Shown here one piece after another: positions 42,932 through 52,874 of a DNA stretch of 64,000 bases. The translations under genes were made by a program, and so were the position numbers. Source of the DNA: an uncultured Collinsella sp. (GTDB taxonomy: Bacteria > Actinomycetota > Coriobacteriia > Coriobacteriales > Coriobacteriaceae); contig UQMU01000004.1 of the NCBI GenBank assembly GCA_900542305.1, forward strand, positions 1 through 64,000, given 5' to 3'. The notes below the pieces were generated by a model. It saw only the letters and a list, made by a program, of their open reading frames with translations. It was not told where the DNA came from and made no database searches. Within the stretch, counting starts at the first letter, position 1, and every line of letters begins with the position of its first letter.

Positions 42932-44743
42932 CTACTCGTCCACCTTGAGGATCGCCATAAAGGCCTCCTGCGGGACCTCGACCGATCCGATGGCCTTCAT
43001 GCGCTTCTTGCCCTCTTTCTGCTTCTCGAGCAGCTTGCGCTTACGCGAGATATCGCCGCCGTAGCACTTAGCAAGCACGTCCTTGCGACGCGCCTTGACG
43101 GTGGAGCGGGCAATGATCTTATTGCCGATAGCACCCTGGATGGGCACCTCGAACAGCTGACGCGGGATGATCTCCTTAAGCTTGTCGCACAGGCCACGGG
43201 CCAGACCATAGGCCTTGTCCTTGTGGACGATAAACGACAGCGCGTCCACCTCGTCGCCCGAAAGCAAGATATCGAGCTTAACGAGCTCGGAGGGACGGTA
43301 CTCGTTGAACTCGTAGTCGAGCGAGGCATAGCCCTTGGTACGACTCTTGAGCTGGTCAAAGAAGTCCAGGATGAGCTCGGCGAGCGGCATGTCAAAGCGC
43401 ATCTCGACCGATTTGCTCGTGAGATGGATCATGTCGGTTGTAATGCCACGGTGCTCGATAGCGAGCTGCATGACGGCACCCGTATACTCGGGCGGGCAGA
43501 TGATCTTAGCCTTGAGGTAGGGTTCCTCGATACGCTCGATGCGCGTGGCCTCGGGAAGATCCTGCGGGCTACGGACATCAATCATCTCGCCGTCAGTCTT
43601 GTAGACGTGATAGTCCACCGAGGGGCTCGTGGCAATGAGGTCCAAGTTGAACTCGCGCTCCAGGCGTTCCTTGACGACCTCCATGTGCAGCAGGCCCAGG
43701 AAGCCCACGCGGAAGCCAAAGCCGAGCGCCACCGAGGTCTCGGGCTCCCACACCAACGACGGGTCGTTGACGTGCAGCTTATCGAGGGCGTCACGCAGGT
43801 TCTCGTAGTCCTTGTTATCGATCGGGAACAGGCCCGTATAGACCATGGGCTTGGCCTCGCGGTAACCAGGAAGCGGCTCGGGGCAGGGGTTCGACGCCCA
43901 GGTAAGGGTGTCGCCCACGCGAACGGCCTCGGGGTCCTTCAGGCCCGTGACCACGTAGCCGACCTCGCCAACCGTCAGCGCGTCAACCGGGGTCTCGGCA
44001 GGACGCTTGACGCCCACGCCGTCGACCAAAAAGTCGCCCTCTGCCTGCATCATGCGCAGGGTATCGCCCTTTTTGATGGAGCCGTCAAAGACGCGCACCG
44101 TGGCCACCACGCCGCGATACTCGTCAAAGTACGAATCCAGAATGAGCGCTTTGAGCGGCGCGTTCGCATCGCCCTTAGGCGGAGAGATCAAAAAGACGAT
44201 GGACTCTAGCAGATCGTGAATACCCTCGCCGGTCTTGCCCGACACGCACACGGCATCATCGGCGGGAATCGCCAGGTCATCCTCGATCTCGGTCTTGACC
44301 TCGTCGGGATGGGCCGAGGGCAGGTCAATCTTGTTGATGGCAGGAACAATATCCAGATTGGCGTTCATAGCGAGCGTCGCGTTGGAGACGGTCTGCGCCT
44401 CGACGCCCTGCGTGGCGTCGACAACGAGCACCGCGCCCTCACAGGCTGCCAGCGAGCGCGAGACCTCGTAGGTAAAGTCAACGTGGCCCGGCGTATCGAT
44501 CAGGTTGAACTGATACGTCTCGCCATCGTCGGCGTCATAGGAAACGCGGACGGCATTGGACTTGATCGTAATGCCGCGCTCGCGCTCGATATCCATGGTG
44601 TCGAGCAGCTGCGACTCCATGTCGCGCTCGTCGACGGTATGGGTGAGCTCGAGGATACGGTCACTGATCGTGGACTTGCCATGGTCGATGTGCGCAACAA
44701 TTGAGAAGTTGCGGATGTGGGAAATGTCAATTGAAGTATTCAT
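42932..44743 (-). CDS. lepA: Elongation factor 4 (LepA)
   Basis: LepA is a translational GTPase acting in initiation and back-translocation. AHIDHGKST, DTPGHVDF and NKIDLP define the G domain, and the unique C-terminal domain ends in RKDVLAKCYGGDISRKRKLLEKQKEGKKRMK. The 603-residue form starts at MNTSIDISHIRNFS. The upstream ribosome site is weak. It is insulated from rpsT by a terminator. Confidence 0.97.
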   Translation of the reverse strand: MNTSIDISHIRNFSIVAHIDHGKSTISDRILELTHTVDERDMESQLLDTMDIERERGITIKSNAVRVSYDADDGETYQFNLIDTPGHVDFTYEVSRSLAACEGAVLVVDATQGVEAQTVSNATLAMNANLDIVPAINKIDLPSAHPDEVKTEIEDDLAIPADDAVCVSGKTGEGIHDLLESIVFLISPPKGDANAPLKALILDSYFDEYRGVVATVRVFDGSIKKGDTLRMMQAEGDFLVDGVGVKRPAETPVDALTVGEVGYVVTGLKDPEAVRVGDTLTWASNPCPEPLPGYREAKPMVYTGLFPIDNKDYENLRDALDKLHVNDPSLVWEPETSVALGFGFRVGFLGLLHMEVVKERLEREFNLDLIATSPSVDYHVYKTDGEMIDVRSPQDLPEATRIERIEEPYLKAKIICPPEYTGAVMQLAIEHRGITTDMIHLTSKSVEMRFDMPLAELILDFFDQLKSRTKGYASLDYEFNEYRPSELVKLDILLSGDEVDALSFIVHKDKAYGLARGLCDKLKEIIPRQLFEVPIQGAIGNKIIARSTVKARRKDVLAKCYGGDISRKRKLLEKQKEGKKRMKAIGSVEVPQEAFMAILKVDE

Positions 44744-44770
44744 GCGGACTATCTTACCCGAGCGATACAA

Positions 44771-44806
44771 AAAATGGAGCCTGTTCCATAAAACAGGCTC
44801 CATTTA
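44771..44806 (-). terminator. Intrinsic terminator after rpsT
   Basis: AAATGGAGCCTGTT and AACAGGCTCCATTT form a perfect 14-bp stem with a 6-base loop, followed on the minus strand by TTTTTTG. Confidence 0.92.
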
Positions 44807-44839
44807 TGCGCGTAATCTGTGTGGTGTGAAATTTACAAC

Positions 44840-45106
44840 TTAGGCGTTGATGCTGTTCACGAGCTTGGCAAGACCGGACTTGCGGTTGGAAGCCTGGTTC
44901 TTGTGGATAACATGCTTGGCGGCAGCCATGTCGAGACGCTTGGTGACGGTCTTGAGGGCAGCCTGGGCCTTCTCGGCGTCGCCCTCGGCGACGGCGGACT
45001 GGACGTGCTTGGTCAGCGTCTTGAGCTCGGACTTGACAGCCTTGTTACGCATGCGAGCTGCCTCATTGGTGCGGATACGCTTCTTCTGAGACTTGATGTT
45101 TGCCAC
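44840..45106 (-). CDS. rpsT: 30S ribosomal protein bS20
   Basis: S20 binds 16S rRNA. The Lys/Arg/Ala-rich helical sequence ANIKSQKKRIRTNEAARMRNK and the end NRKSGLAKLVNSI are canonical. The 88-residue form uses a GTG with AAAGGA 9 bases upstream, in place of the usual ATG. Position between holA and lepA is conserved. Confidence 0.96.
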   Translation of the reverse strand: MANIKSQKKRIRTNEAARMRNKAVKSELKTLTKHVQSAVAEGDAEKAQAALKTVTKRLDMAAAKHVIHKNQASNRKSGLAKLVNSINA

Positions 45107-45239
45107 TTCTGGAGTTCCTTTCGAGTTCCTTGCAAAAAATGTATGACACCTCTGAGACACGGTGAGGTCATGCAAGCGCCTACTATAGCACGCTCCCCCT
45201 CAAAGGGATAGAACGAATTTGTCAAATAGGCAGGTATCA

Positions 45240-46202
45240 TCACGATTTTCTCAAGATGTTCGTAATCCAGAGCAAAAGCGCGGTCTGAGAATCGGCCGAA
45301 CCCTTCAGCGCGAGCTCCACATCGACCGCGCCCTCGAGCGCTGCGACGAGCTCTGCCATCGAAAAGCGACGTGACCAGGTCAGGTGATTCTTGACCTGCC
45401 AGGACTGGAGCTTAAGTGTTGCGGCCAACTCACGACCCTGTCCGCGCGCATCGAGCGCCTTGGCAACGACAAGCTCGCGGATGCGGCCGCACAGCAATGT
45501 GTAAGTCCACACGTAGCTCTTGGCGGGCAGTAGATTGAAGAGTTCGAGCGAGCGGCGCATGTCACGGGCCGAGACCGCATTGAGAAAGTCCCAGGGCTGA
45601 ACCTCGGCCGTACGTACAATCCAGCGCTCAACGTCGGCAAGCTCAATCTGGGGCGCCTCGACCATCTGGGCAAGCTTAGCCAAGTCGTTATCGAGCATGC
45701 GGGTGTTCTCACCCGAACGCGAGACGAGCTCCTCGGCGGCCGACGTCGAGATCGACTTGCCGTGCTGCGTCGCCATCTGCTGCACGCGGCGCGGTAGCTC
45801 CCAGCGCTTGGTACCGGAGCAATCGATCACCGCCTTCTTGTCGATCTTGGCGATCGCCTTATACAGGCGCGTGTTCTTGGCAAGCGAGTCGGCGATGATG
45901 AGACAAACCGTCGTGGGGCTGGGACTCGCCAGATAGTCGACAAGCGGCTCGGAGATCGCTTTGGCGAGTTTTGAGCAGCCGTCAAGGATTACCAGGCGAA
46001 ACTCGCTACCCATGGGAAAGGTGTTGAGCGATCCGATAATCGACTCGATATCGGGGTCTTTGGTCATATCGCGCTCGTCGAGGTTGAACTCGACCATACC
46101 CGACTTTTCCAGACGCGCTTTCATACGCGAGACGGCGTGATCGCGCTTGACTCCGTCGGTACCGACGATCAGATATGCCGGCAGCAGACCGGTTTCGGAC
46201 AT
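45240..46202 (-). CDS. holA: DNA polymerase III delta subunit
   Basis: Delta opens the sliding clamp within the clamp loader. AYLIVGTDGVKRDHA at the start and the helical C-terminal domain (LLPAKSYVWTYTLLCGRIRELVVAKAL) match HolA. It has 320 residues. The ATG follows GGAGGGGA at 6 bases. Confidence 0.92.
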   Translation of the reverse strand: MSETGLLPAYLIVGTDGVKRDHAVSRMKARLEKSGMVEFNLDERDMTKDPDIESIIGSLNTFPMGSEFRLVILDGCSKLAKAISEPLVDYLASPSPTTVCLIIADSLAKNTRLYKAIAKIDKKAVIDCSGTKRWELPRRVQQMATQHGKSISTSAAEELVSRSGENTRMLDNDLAKLAQMVEAPQIELADVERWIVRTAEVQPWDFLNAVSARDMRRSLELFNLLPAKSYVWTYTLLCGRIRELVVAKALDARGQGRELAATLKLQSWQVKNHLTWSRRFSMAELVAALEGAVDVELALKGSADSQTALLLWITNILRKS

Positions 46203-46280
46203 TGCGCTCCCCTCCCGCAGACTCTCGAATTCGTACCGTGCCATTTTAGCCCAGGGGTTGGTCCCGCGCCAACGGCAGCA

Positions 46281-48584
46281 TCACGGTCGCTGGCATCGCA
46301 TCGCAAAGCCATTCGCAGACGGCGTGACGGTAATGTCGCCGTGTTCGATAGTGCACGCGAACACACCACCCGCTTCCTTAACGGCATCGATGCAGGCATC
46401 GGACGGATGGCCGTATCGATTCCCCTCACCCGCACTCGCAAGGGAAAGCTCGGGCTTCAGGACGTCCAGCAACTCACCATCGACTGAAACCTTAGAGCCG
46501 TGATGCCCAAGTTTAAGTACATCGATATCCCCCACCTCCTGCACGAATTCCCGTTCTTGATCGAGCTCGGCATCACCGGTGAGGAGCATACGCAGGCCCT
46601 TGCCTTCCTGAACATAAGAGAGCAGCAGGACAAGCGAGTCCTCATTTCCCTCGCCATCCACGGACTTGAATGGCCACATCACGCGGCCGCAAAATGGGCC
46701 GATGTCGACCGTATCCCCACGGCGCACCTGCCGATACTCCACGCCAGGTCGGTTCAATACCTCGGCAGGAGCATCCTCCAGCGCATCCGCCGCCACGGCA
46801 ATCGTTCCGACCGAAAACTGTTCGAGCACGGCAGGCAGACCACCCCAGTGGTCCTCATCCCAATGCGTCACAAAGACGGCATCGATATGGTGCACGTTAT
46901 TGTGAACCAACGCCGCTACCACGCGCTCGTCGAGCCCGCAGTCGACGAGCGCTACTACGCCGCCCTGGCGGATAAGAATCGCATCGGCTTGGCCCACATC
47001 GAGCACCGTCACCGAAGGCGGAGCGAATCGATCCCAGTAGACGTACGGAATAGCAGCCAAGAGCACCAGGCATGCAAGCCCCACCGCCATAGGACGTGCA
47101 CGGGGACGCGGCCACCAGACCAGCAGAACCGCCAGCAAACACGGCACCAGGTAAATCCACACGCTATCGGGCGACACACTCACGGATGCGCCCGGAACGG
47201 CAGCAAAGAGCTGCTCAAAGAACAGGGCGCAGCGAGCGACAATCATGGGCACCACGAGCGCCCAAGTCCGCAACGGTCCCACGAGCGAAAAGGGAACCAG
47301 CACGATGGACACAGCAAGCAGTACGCTCACCACCGGGCCGATGACCGCATTTGCCAACGGAGCAATGAGCGAGAACGTACCGAAGGCGGGAATGGTAATG
47401 GGAAGAGTCGCCAGTTGCGAGCACAGCGTGACGGAAAGCATGCTGGCAACGCCCGATGGCACACCCAGCTCACCCAAAGCGTAGGTCGCATAGGGGCAAA
47501 AGCACAGAATGGCAAAGACGCTGACACATGAAAGCTGAAAGCCCATCTCGAACAGCACCGTCGGTCGCAGTAGCACAAAGATGGACATGGTTACGAAGAG
47601 TGCCGATGCGCCGTGCCGGCGACGCCCCACGCCGTTTACGACAAGCGTCGCGAACACCATGCAGCACGCGCGCACGGCCGAGGGAGACGCGCCCGTAAAG
47701 GCAGCGTAGCCCACAAGCGTTATCGCCAATATCGCCCGCTGAAGACCACGTGAGCACCGAGTCTTTTGCAATACACCCTCGATTACAAACCCCACGATAG
47801 CCAAATGGCTGCCCGAGACGGCGATAAGATGCGCCGTTCCCGTTACCGAAAACCAGTCGCCCGCCGGCTGGGCGCGTAGCTCGGCCGAACGACCGCAGAC
47901 GACACCGGCTATGAGCGCACGCGCCGGGTCGGTCGCAGGCGCGATGGACGCAAGCAGCCCATTTCGCAGCCGAAGCAGCGGCCCCGGAGAACCCTCATCG
48001 ATCGACACAATCCGAACGGCTTTTATCTTGCGTACCTCGCCTCGGAGCGCGCGCGATCGTCCAAACGCATCGTTCTCAAAACGTGAAACGCGACCGATAA
48101 CACGCACGTGCGCCCCGACCTTGAGCTCGCGGTCACACGATAGGCGAACCGCTGCCAAGTTCTTACCGTCCGCGCGTGCCTCGCAGGTATAGGAATACAC
48201 GTCGTCGTTTATGGATGGATCACCCTGCACGACAAACTCGAGGCTGCTTGCCGCTCGACCGTCGAGCGCCTTCGAGGCGCCTAGCGTGCCCACAGCCCAC
48301 CACGCCGAGACGACCGCTCCCGCCACGAGACCGACGGACGCGGCATACAGCCACCGCTTCAAAGGGGCAAGCCGCGCACAAGATTGAGCCAGCACAACGA
48401 AGACCGCCGCCGCAATGGGAATGGCCCATAGCGGCCCGACCGCCGGCACCCGCTCCCTCAGCAGCGCATCAGCGGCCACGTTAAGCACCAAAGCGCAGCT
48501 CACGCACATGCCGGCACACAGGGCCATCGTCCACGGCATCAAGGGCCGCGGAGGCATCACATGCTCGCGCTCTGTCGCACTCAT
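46281..48584 (-). CDS. comEC: ComEC/Rec2 DNA-uptake channel protein
   Basis: ComEC moves single-stranded DNA through the membrane during transformation. The 767 residues contain N-terminal membrane helices, a soluble DUF4131/OB-like region (about 100-210), the competence domain with HLIAVSGSHLAIVGF and many helices, and a C-terminal metallo-beta-lactamase domain (VTHWDEDHWGG, LKLGHHGSK). The start ATG overlaps the comEA stop (ATGA). Nearly all domains are intact, so it looks functional. Confidence 0.94.
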   Translation of the reverse strand: MSATEREHVMPPRPLMPWTMALCAGMCVSCALVLNVAADALLRERVPAVGPLWAIPIAAAVFVVLAQSCARLAPLKRWLYAASVGLVAGAVVSAWWAVGTLGASKALDGRAASSLEFVVQGDPSINDDVYSYTCEARADGKNLAAVRLSCDRELKVGAHVRVIGRVSRFENDAFGRSRALRGEVRKIKAVRIVSIDEGSPGPLLRLRNGLLASIAPATDPARALIAGVVCGRSAELRAQPAGDWFSVTGTAHLIAVSGSHLAIVGFVIEGVLQKTRCSRGLQRAILAITLVGYAAFTGASPSAVRACCMVFATLVVNGVGRRRHGASALFVTMSIFVLLRPTVLFEMGFQLSCVSVFAILCFCPYATYALGELGVPSGVASMLSVTLCSQLATLPITIPAFGTFSLIAPLANAVIGPVVSVLLAVSIVLVPFSLVGPLRTWALVVPMIVARCALFFEQLFAAVPGASVSVSPDSVWIYLVPCLLAVLLVWWPRPRARPMAVGLACLVLLAAIPYVYWDRFAPPSVTVLDVGQADAILIRQGGVVALVDCGLDERVVAALVHNNVHHIDAVFVTHWDEDHWGGLPAVLEQFSVGTIAVAADALEDAPAEVLNRPGVEYRQVRRGDTVDIGPFCGRVMWPFKSVDGEGNEDSLVLLLSYVQEGKGLRMLLTGDAELDQEREFVQEVGDIDVLKLGHHGSKVSVDGELLDVLKPELSLASAGEGNRYGHPSDACIDAVKEAGGVFACTIEHGDITVTPSANGFAMRCQRP

Positions 48585-49294
48585 ACGCAGATGCAATCTT
48601 TGATTTTGGCAAGCTTCTTCTCGCCGATTCCCGACACACGCATCAGATCGTCAACCGAGGCAAAAGCACCGTTCTTTGTCCGCTCATCGATAATCGACTG
48701 GGCCATAGAAGGCCCGATGCCCGAAAGCGTCTGCAGCTCCGCCGCACTTGCCGTATTGATGTTTACTAGGCCTGTAGCGCCACTCACGCCCGACGATGCG
48801 GAAGCCCCACCATCAACATCGGCTTCCGCAATGGACGCCTGCTGCTCCCCTACCGTTGGAACGTGAATCTTCTGTCCATCGATGACTTTAGATGCCCGAT
48901 TGAGCCCCGTAACGTCTGCCTCGGGCGCCAGCCCGCCGGCGGCATCAATCGCCTGAGCCACCCGCGCGCCATCCTTGAGGCGATATACACCGGGCGACAC
49001 AACGGCGCCATCAACATCGACATAGACCTCTGCCGCGGCAGACGCCTTAGGCGAAGAGCCTTCGGATGTCTTTCCGCTCGAGGCATCGCCGGATCCCGGC
49101 TCCACTAACGAGCCCGAACCATCAGTGCGCTCAAACGACACGCCGCCGGCACCGCCGCCAAGGTTCGCCATCGCCAAACCGCTCGCCATCGCAATGACGC
49201 CCAGCATCGCCACCACCACTGCCTTATGACCGAGCAGCTTGCCCGCCCAGCGGTCCATCTTTTTGACCCGTTCGTGTTGTTCGCGCTGCGCCAT
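48581..49294 (-). CDS. comEA: ComEA-like DNA-binding competence protein
   Basis: ComEA captures double-stranded DNA at the cell surface. It has a short cytoplasmic end, one membrane helix (about 25-45), a Ser/Gly linker, an SLBB domain (VDVDGAVVSPGVYRLKDGARV) and two helix-hairpin-helix motifs (GLVNINTASAAELQTLSGIG, VSGIGEKKLAKI). The 237-residue form has GGGAGG at 7 bases. It is the first gene of the comEA-comEC-holA unit. Confidence 0.94.
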   Translation of the reverse strand: MAQREQHERVKKMDRWAGKLLGHKAVVVAMLGVIAMASGLAMANLGGGAGGVSFERTDGSGSLVEPGSGDASSGKTSEGSSPKASAAAEVYVDVDGAVVSPGVYRLKDGARVAQAIDAAGGLAPEADVTGLNRASKVIDGQKIHVPTVGEQQASIAEADVDGGASASSGVSGATGLVNINTASAAELQTLSGIGPSMAQSIIDERTKNGAFASVDDLMRVSGIGEKKLAKIKDCICV

Positions 49295-49467
49295 AGCAAA
49301 ACCTCCCAACAACATCGTGTCAGGAAAAGAGCCCTGCAACAGCCGCGCTCCAAAACCGGTTTTCGCGGTCAAACCAAAAGCCGACCAAAATCTTGCACAA
49401 ATCTGTCCATTTATTCAGGCACACGTCAGCAAATGAACACTTAGTCGCAAAATGCCCAGATAGCAAA

Positions 49468-49497
49468 AGACCGACGATGCAGACGCATCGTCGGTCT
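49468..49497 (-). terminator. Intrinsic terminator after thiI
   Basis: AGACCGACGATGC and GCATCGTCGGTCT form a perfect 13-bp stem with a 4-base loop. The minus-strand continuation TTTTGC completes it, 11 bases after the thiI stop. Confidence 0.9.
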
Positions 49498-49507
49498 ATG
49501 CACAAAT

Positions 49508-50752
49508 TTACTCGTGATCTTGGTAAATCTCACGCGGAGCAAGCTCCGAATGTTTGCGTTTTAAGGTCTTAGGGGCCTTATACGTGTTGCTCTCAAAGTC
49601 GATGTACTCGGTCTGCTTGAGCAGGCGCTCGATCATCTCCTCGTGATCGAACAACTCCCAGGCCTCATGCACGGCATCGAGTTTAGCGTGCGTCTCGGGA
49701 CGGCGCGGCATAAACAGCGTGCAGCAGTCGGGAGCGGCCTCAGTCGAGATATCGAACGTACCAATCTCCTCGGCGCGCGCGATGATCTCCTGCTTGTCCG
49801 AACCGATGAGAGGGCGGAACACGGGGATCTTCACGGCCTCGTTGACGGCCATGATGTTCTCAAGCGTTTGGGAGGCAACCTGCCCAAGCGATTCGCCCGT
49901 CACGATAGCCTTGGCGCCCTCGATGTGTGCAATGCGCTCGGCAACCGAATACATAATGCGGCGATACATGATCACGCGCAGGTTGCTGGGACAGGTCACC
50001 GAAATCTTGCGCTGGCAGTCGCCAAACGGCACAACATACAGACGGCCGATCTGGACACCCGGCTCAAGGGCGCGAATGATGTCCTGCACTAGATACTCGC
50101 TGGTATCTGGCGTCTGCGGACGACCGGAAAAATGCACCGGCACGCACACGGCTCCGCGTCGCGCGAGCATCCAGGTCGCCACCGGCGAGTCGATACCCGA
50201 TGACAGCAGGGTCACGACCTTACCGGCAGAGCCCACCGGCAGACCGCCCACACCGCGCTCGGAGCGCGCGTACACATAAACGCTACCCTGAACAACCAGT
50301 ACGTGAACCATCGCGTCGGGATCGTGCATTTGAACCTTTTTATCGGGGAACGCCTCGCACAGCACCTCGCCAACCTGTCGATTGATATCAATCGAGGTGA
50401 GCTCATAGTCGGTATTGGAGCGCTTGGCGTGCACCTTAAACGAATCGAAGGGGCCAAACTCACGCAGCGCCTTCACGGCGGCGGCACAGTACTCCTGAGG
50501 GTCGCGATTGGTGTGATACGCCAAAGACACGCGAGCAACGCCGGGAACGGTGCGAATGACACGAGCCGCCTCGTCGGCCTGATGCTCGTTAAAGGTCACG
50601 AGGATATAACCGGAAATTCGAGACACGGCATTCACGGAAAAGGCGGCCAAGGCCGCCTTGATGTTATCCATGAGGATATGCTCAAAATGTGCGCGGTTCT
50701 TACCCTTAAGTCCAACCTCGTGATAGTGGACCAGGCAGACGCGAGCCGCCAT
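49508..50752 (-). CDS. thiI: tRNA sulfurtransferase ThiI
   Basis: ThiI activates U8 of tRNA and inserts sulfur (4-thiouridine), and may feed thiamine synthesis. An N-terminal ferredoxin-like/THUMP region (1-165) precedes the PP-loop SSGIDSPVA (about 188). The protein stops at 414 residues without the C-terminal rhodanese domain of the E. coli enzyme, the usual Gram-positive form. AAPDCCTLFMP carries the conserved cysteines. Its ATG touches the rpoZ stop. Confidence 0.93.
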   Translation of the reverse strand: MAARVCLVHYHEVGLKGKNRAHFEHILMDNIKAALAAFSVNAVSRISGYILVTFNEHQADEAARVIRTVPGVARVSLAYHTNRDPQEYCAAAVKALREFGPFDSFKVHAKRSNTDYELTSIDINRQVGEVLCEAFPDKKVQMHDPDAMVHVLVVQGSVYVYARSERGVGGLPVGSAGKVVTLLSSGIDSPVATWMLARRGAVCVPVHFSGRPQTPDTSEYLVQDIIRALEPGVQIGRLYVVPFGDCQRKISVTCPSNLRVIMYRRIMYSVAERIAHIEGAKAIVTGESLGQVASQTLENIMAVNEAVKIPVFRPLIGSDKQEIIARAEEIGTFDISTEAAPDCCTLFMPRRPETHAKLDAVHEAWELFDHEEMIERLLKQTEYIDFESNTYKAPKTLKRKHSELAPREIYQDHE

Positions 50753-51034
50753 TTAGGCTTCAGCAACCTTGTGGCCGAGCGCCTTCTCATAACGGGCCTC
50801 GTCGTAAGAGATGTCGCCGTCGATAATCTCATCCATAGCCATCGAAATGGTATCGGCACCGGAAAGCCCGATGGTGATGTCATCGACATCCTGGACGGCA
50901 AGCACGCGGTTGTGCTGGCCACGCAGCATGCTATTGATGTCGCAGGCGCGCTTGGAGGCAAGCGAAGCGAGCAGGAAGCGGTTGTGATCGGTCTTCTCCA
51001 GAAGATCGTCAATGCAAGGCTTTACAACGGACAC
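50753..51034 (-). CDS. rpoZ: RNA polymerase omega subunit
   Basis: Omega helps fold and stabilise the beta' subunit. The 93 residues include the N-terminal CIDDLL and the conserved ASKRACDINSML segment. The GTG start has GAGG 3 bases before it and follows gmk, the typical order. The C-terminus is slightly acidic. Confidence 0.93.
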   Translation of the reverse strand: MSVVKPCIDDLLEKTDHNRFLLASLASKRACDINSMLRGQHNRVLAVQDVDDITIGLSGADTISMAMDEIIDGDISYDEARYEKALGHKVAEA

Positions 51035-51039
51035 GGACC

Positions 51040-51609
51040 TCAGATCCTTTCATGCATATCGAGAACGCGAACGAGCTCATCGGTCGCGCGGTCGAGATCG
51101 TCATTTACCACGACGTCGTCGTAGCGGTCGGCAAGGGCAAGCTCATCGGCGGCGTTTGCCATACGCAGCTCAATCGTCTCGGGCGTCTCGGTACCGCGAC
51201 CGACTAGACGCTCGCGGAGTACCTCAAGCGAAGGCGGCTTGATAAAGATCAGCACGGCCTCGGGGAAACGCTCCTTCACCTGCAGGGCACCCTGGACATC
51301 GATCTCCAAGATGAGAGACGAACCAGAGGCGAGCTTGGACTGAACCTCGCTCACCAACGTGCCGTAGCAGTTACCGTGGACCTCGGCCCACTCAACAAAC
51401 TCACCGTTTGCCACGCGGCGGTCGAACTCCTCACGCGTCAGGAAAAAGTAATTGACGCCATCGACCTCGCCTTTGCGTGGGGCTCGCGTGGTAGCCGAAA
51501 CCGTCAGGCCCAGGTTAGAGCGACGCTCGCGCACACGAGTGACGAGCGTGCCCTTGCCCGCGCCTGACGGTCCAGAAATCACAAAGAGCTTGGAATCCTG
51601 AGCGCTCAC
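51040..51609 (-). CDS. gmk: Guanylate kinase
   Basis: Gmk phosphorylates GMP to GDP. P-loop SGPSGAGKGTL is at residues 13-23, followed by the GMP-binding SATTRAPRKGEVDGVNY. The 189 residues are normal. The GTG start is adjacent to the mihF stop codon (TAAGTG), so translation is probably coupled. Confidence 0.97.
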   Translation of the reverse strand: MSAQDSKLFVISGPSGAGKGTLVTRVRERRSNLGLTVSATTRAPRKGEVDGVNYFFLTREEFDRRVANGEFVEWAEVHGNCYGTLVSEVQSKLASGSSLILEIDVQGALQVKERFPEAVLIFIKPPSLEVLRERLVGRGTETPETIELRMANAADELALADRYDDVVVNDDLDRATDELVRVLDMHERI

Positions 51610-51918
51610 TTATTTGGTCAGCTGCTCGAGGAGCTGCTCGCGCTGACGGACGCCAAGGCCCTGAACGCGACGGGTAGCGGAGATGCCGAGCTCCTCCATG
51701 ATCTTGGCGGCCTTGGCCTTACCATAACCAGGGAGAGACTCGATGAGGGTGGAAACCTTCATGCGGGAAGCGATGGGGTCATCGGAGTTGAGCACGGACT
51801 CGAGGGACTTCTCGCCCTTCTTGATCTGCTCGCGAAGCTCAGCGCGGGCGTGACGTGCGGCAGCAGCCTTCTCAAGAGCCTGCTTACGCTGCTCATCGGT
51901 AAGCTGAGGGAGTGCCAT
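51610..51918 (-). CDS. mihF: Actinobacterial integration host factor
   Basis: This small nucleoid protein of 102 residues bends DNA. A basic N-terminal helix (LEKAAAARHARAELREQIKKG) and the helix-two-turn-helix with SLPGYGKAKAAKIMEELGIS are diagnostic of the mIHF family, which occurs in Actinobacteria only. Its place directly before gmk and rpoZ is the same as in Mycobacterium and Streptomyces. Confidence 0.95.
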   Translation of the reverse strand: MALPQLTDEQRKQALEKAAAARHARAELREQIKKGEKSLESVLNSDDPIASRMKVSTLIESLPGYGKAKAAKIMEELGISATRRVQGLGVRQREQLLEQLTK

Positions 51919-52157
51919 TCGTACCTCCAAATAGTTGGGTTATATCTGATTCAATAATTGGCATTTTAGCACGTAGAACGTACAAAATGCCCAATCGCGG
52001 CTCCATAGGTTAGACGATACCCGCAAAAAGTGCAATATACTGCGCCCAAAGTTAAGCCCCTGACCTGCGATTCCACACAAAGGATGGGAAAGTTTACGCA
52101 GGCACAGGGGCTATTTTGTGCTAATGAGACCCAAAAGTGGTGACTTAGGGGAATCTT
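51919..52157 (-). promoter_or_regulatory. mihF upstream region with hairpin after pyrF
   Basis: A hairpin at about 52056-52112 (AGCCCCTG-A-CCTGCG with CGCAGG-CA-CAGGGGCT) lies downstream of pyrF and may be a terminator, though its T-tract is weak. Nearer mihF, TTGG-CATTTT and AAAATGCCCAA (51957-51994) form an inverted repeat over the likely promoter. The mihF ribosome site is GGAGG. Confidence 0.45.
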
Positions 52158-52874
52158 TTACGCGACGTTTTCGACCAGCTCGGCGACGATGGCGTCAAAG
52201 GCGGCAACCGGATCGTCGGCACCGGTGATGGGACGGCCCACCACAATGTGGCTTGCGCCACGCTCGATAGCCTGGGAAGGCGTCGCCACGCGGGACTGGT
52301 CACCAAGGGCGGCACCAACCGGACGCACACCCGGAGTCACGATCAGGGCATCGGGACCCAACAGCTCACGCATGTCGTGAGCCTCCATCGGCGAGCACAC
52401 GATGCCGTCGATGCCGTTGGCCTGAGCGAGCTTTGCCAGGCGGGCGGCCTCCTCGGCCACGGGCGACTCGACGCCGATCTCGCTCAAGGCATCCTGATTC
52501 ATGCTCGTGAGCACGGTGATGGCGACGAGCTTGGCGCGGTCGTCGCGCGCCTCCTCGGCACCCTCGCGGCAGGCAGCAAGCATTGCGCCCGAACCCAAGC
52601 CGTGAACCGAGAGCAGGTCGGCACCGGCAAGCGAGGCCGAGCGGGCGGCACCGCGAACCTGATGCGGAATATCATGGAACTTAAGGTCAAGAAAGACCTT
52701 AAAGCCTAGGTCCTTAAAGGTCTTGACGATCTGGGGACCCTCGGCGTAATAGAGCGTCATACCAACCTTGAGCCAAGCGGCATGGCCCGAAAGCTCGTGG
52801 GCGAGCTCGAGCGCACGCTCACGATCGCAGTCGAGGGCGACGATTACGCGGTCGCGGGCATCGGTCTCTAGCAT
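52158..52874 (-). CDS. pyrF: Orotidine 5'-phosphate decarboxylase
   Basis: PyrF makes UMP from OMP. VIVALDCD, the catalytic DLKFHDIPHQV (Asp-Lys-Asp), VTPGVRPVG and VVGRPIT are present in a 238-residue TIM barrel of the short type. The start ATG overlaps the pyrD end by 7 bases, indicating coupling. It ends the pyr operon. Confidence 0.96.
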   Translation of the reverse strand: MLETDARDRVIVALDCDRERALELAHELSGHAAWLKVGMTLYYAEGPQIVKTFKDLGFKVFLDLKFHDIPHQVRGAARSASLAGADLLSVHGLGSGAMLAACREGAEEARDDRAKLVAITVLTSMNQDALSEIGVESPVAEEAARLAKLAQANGIDGIVCSPMEAHDMRELLGPDALIVTPGVRPVGAALGDQSRVATPSQAIERGASHIVVGRPITGADDPVAAFDAIVAELVENVA

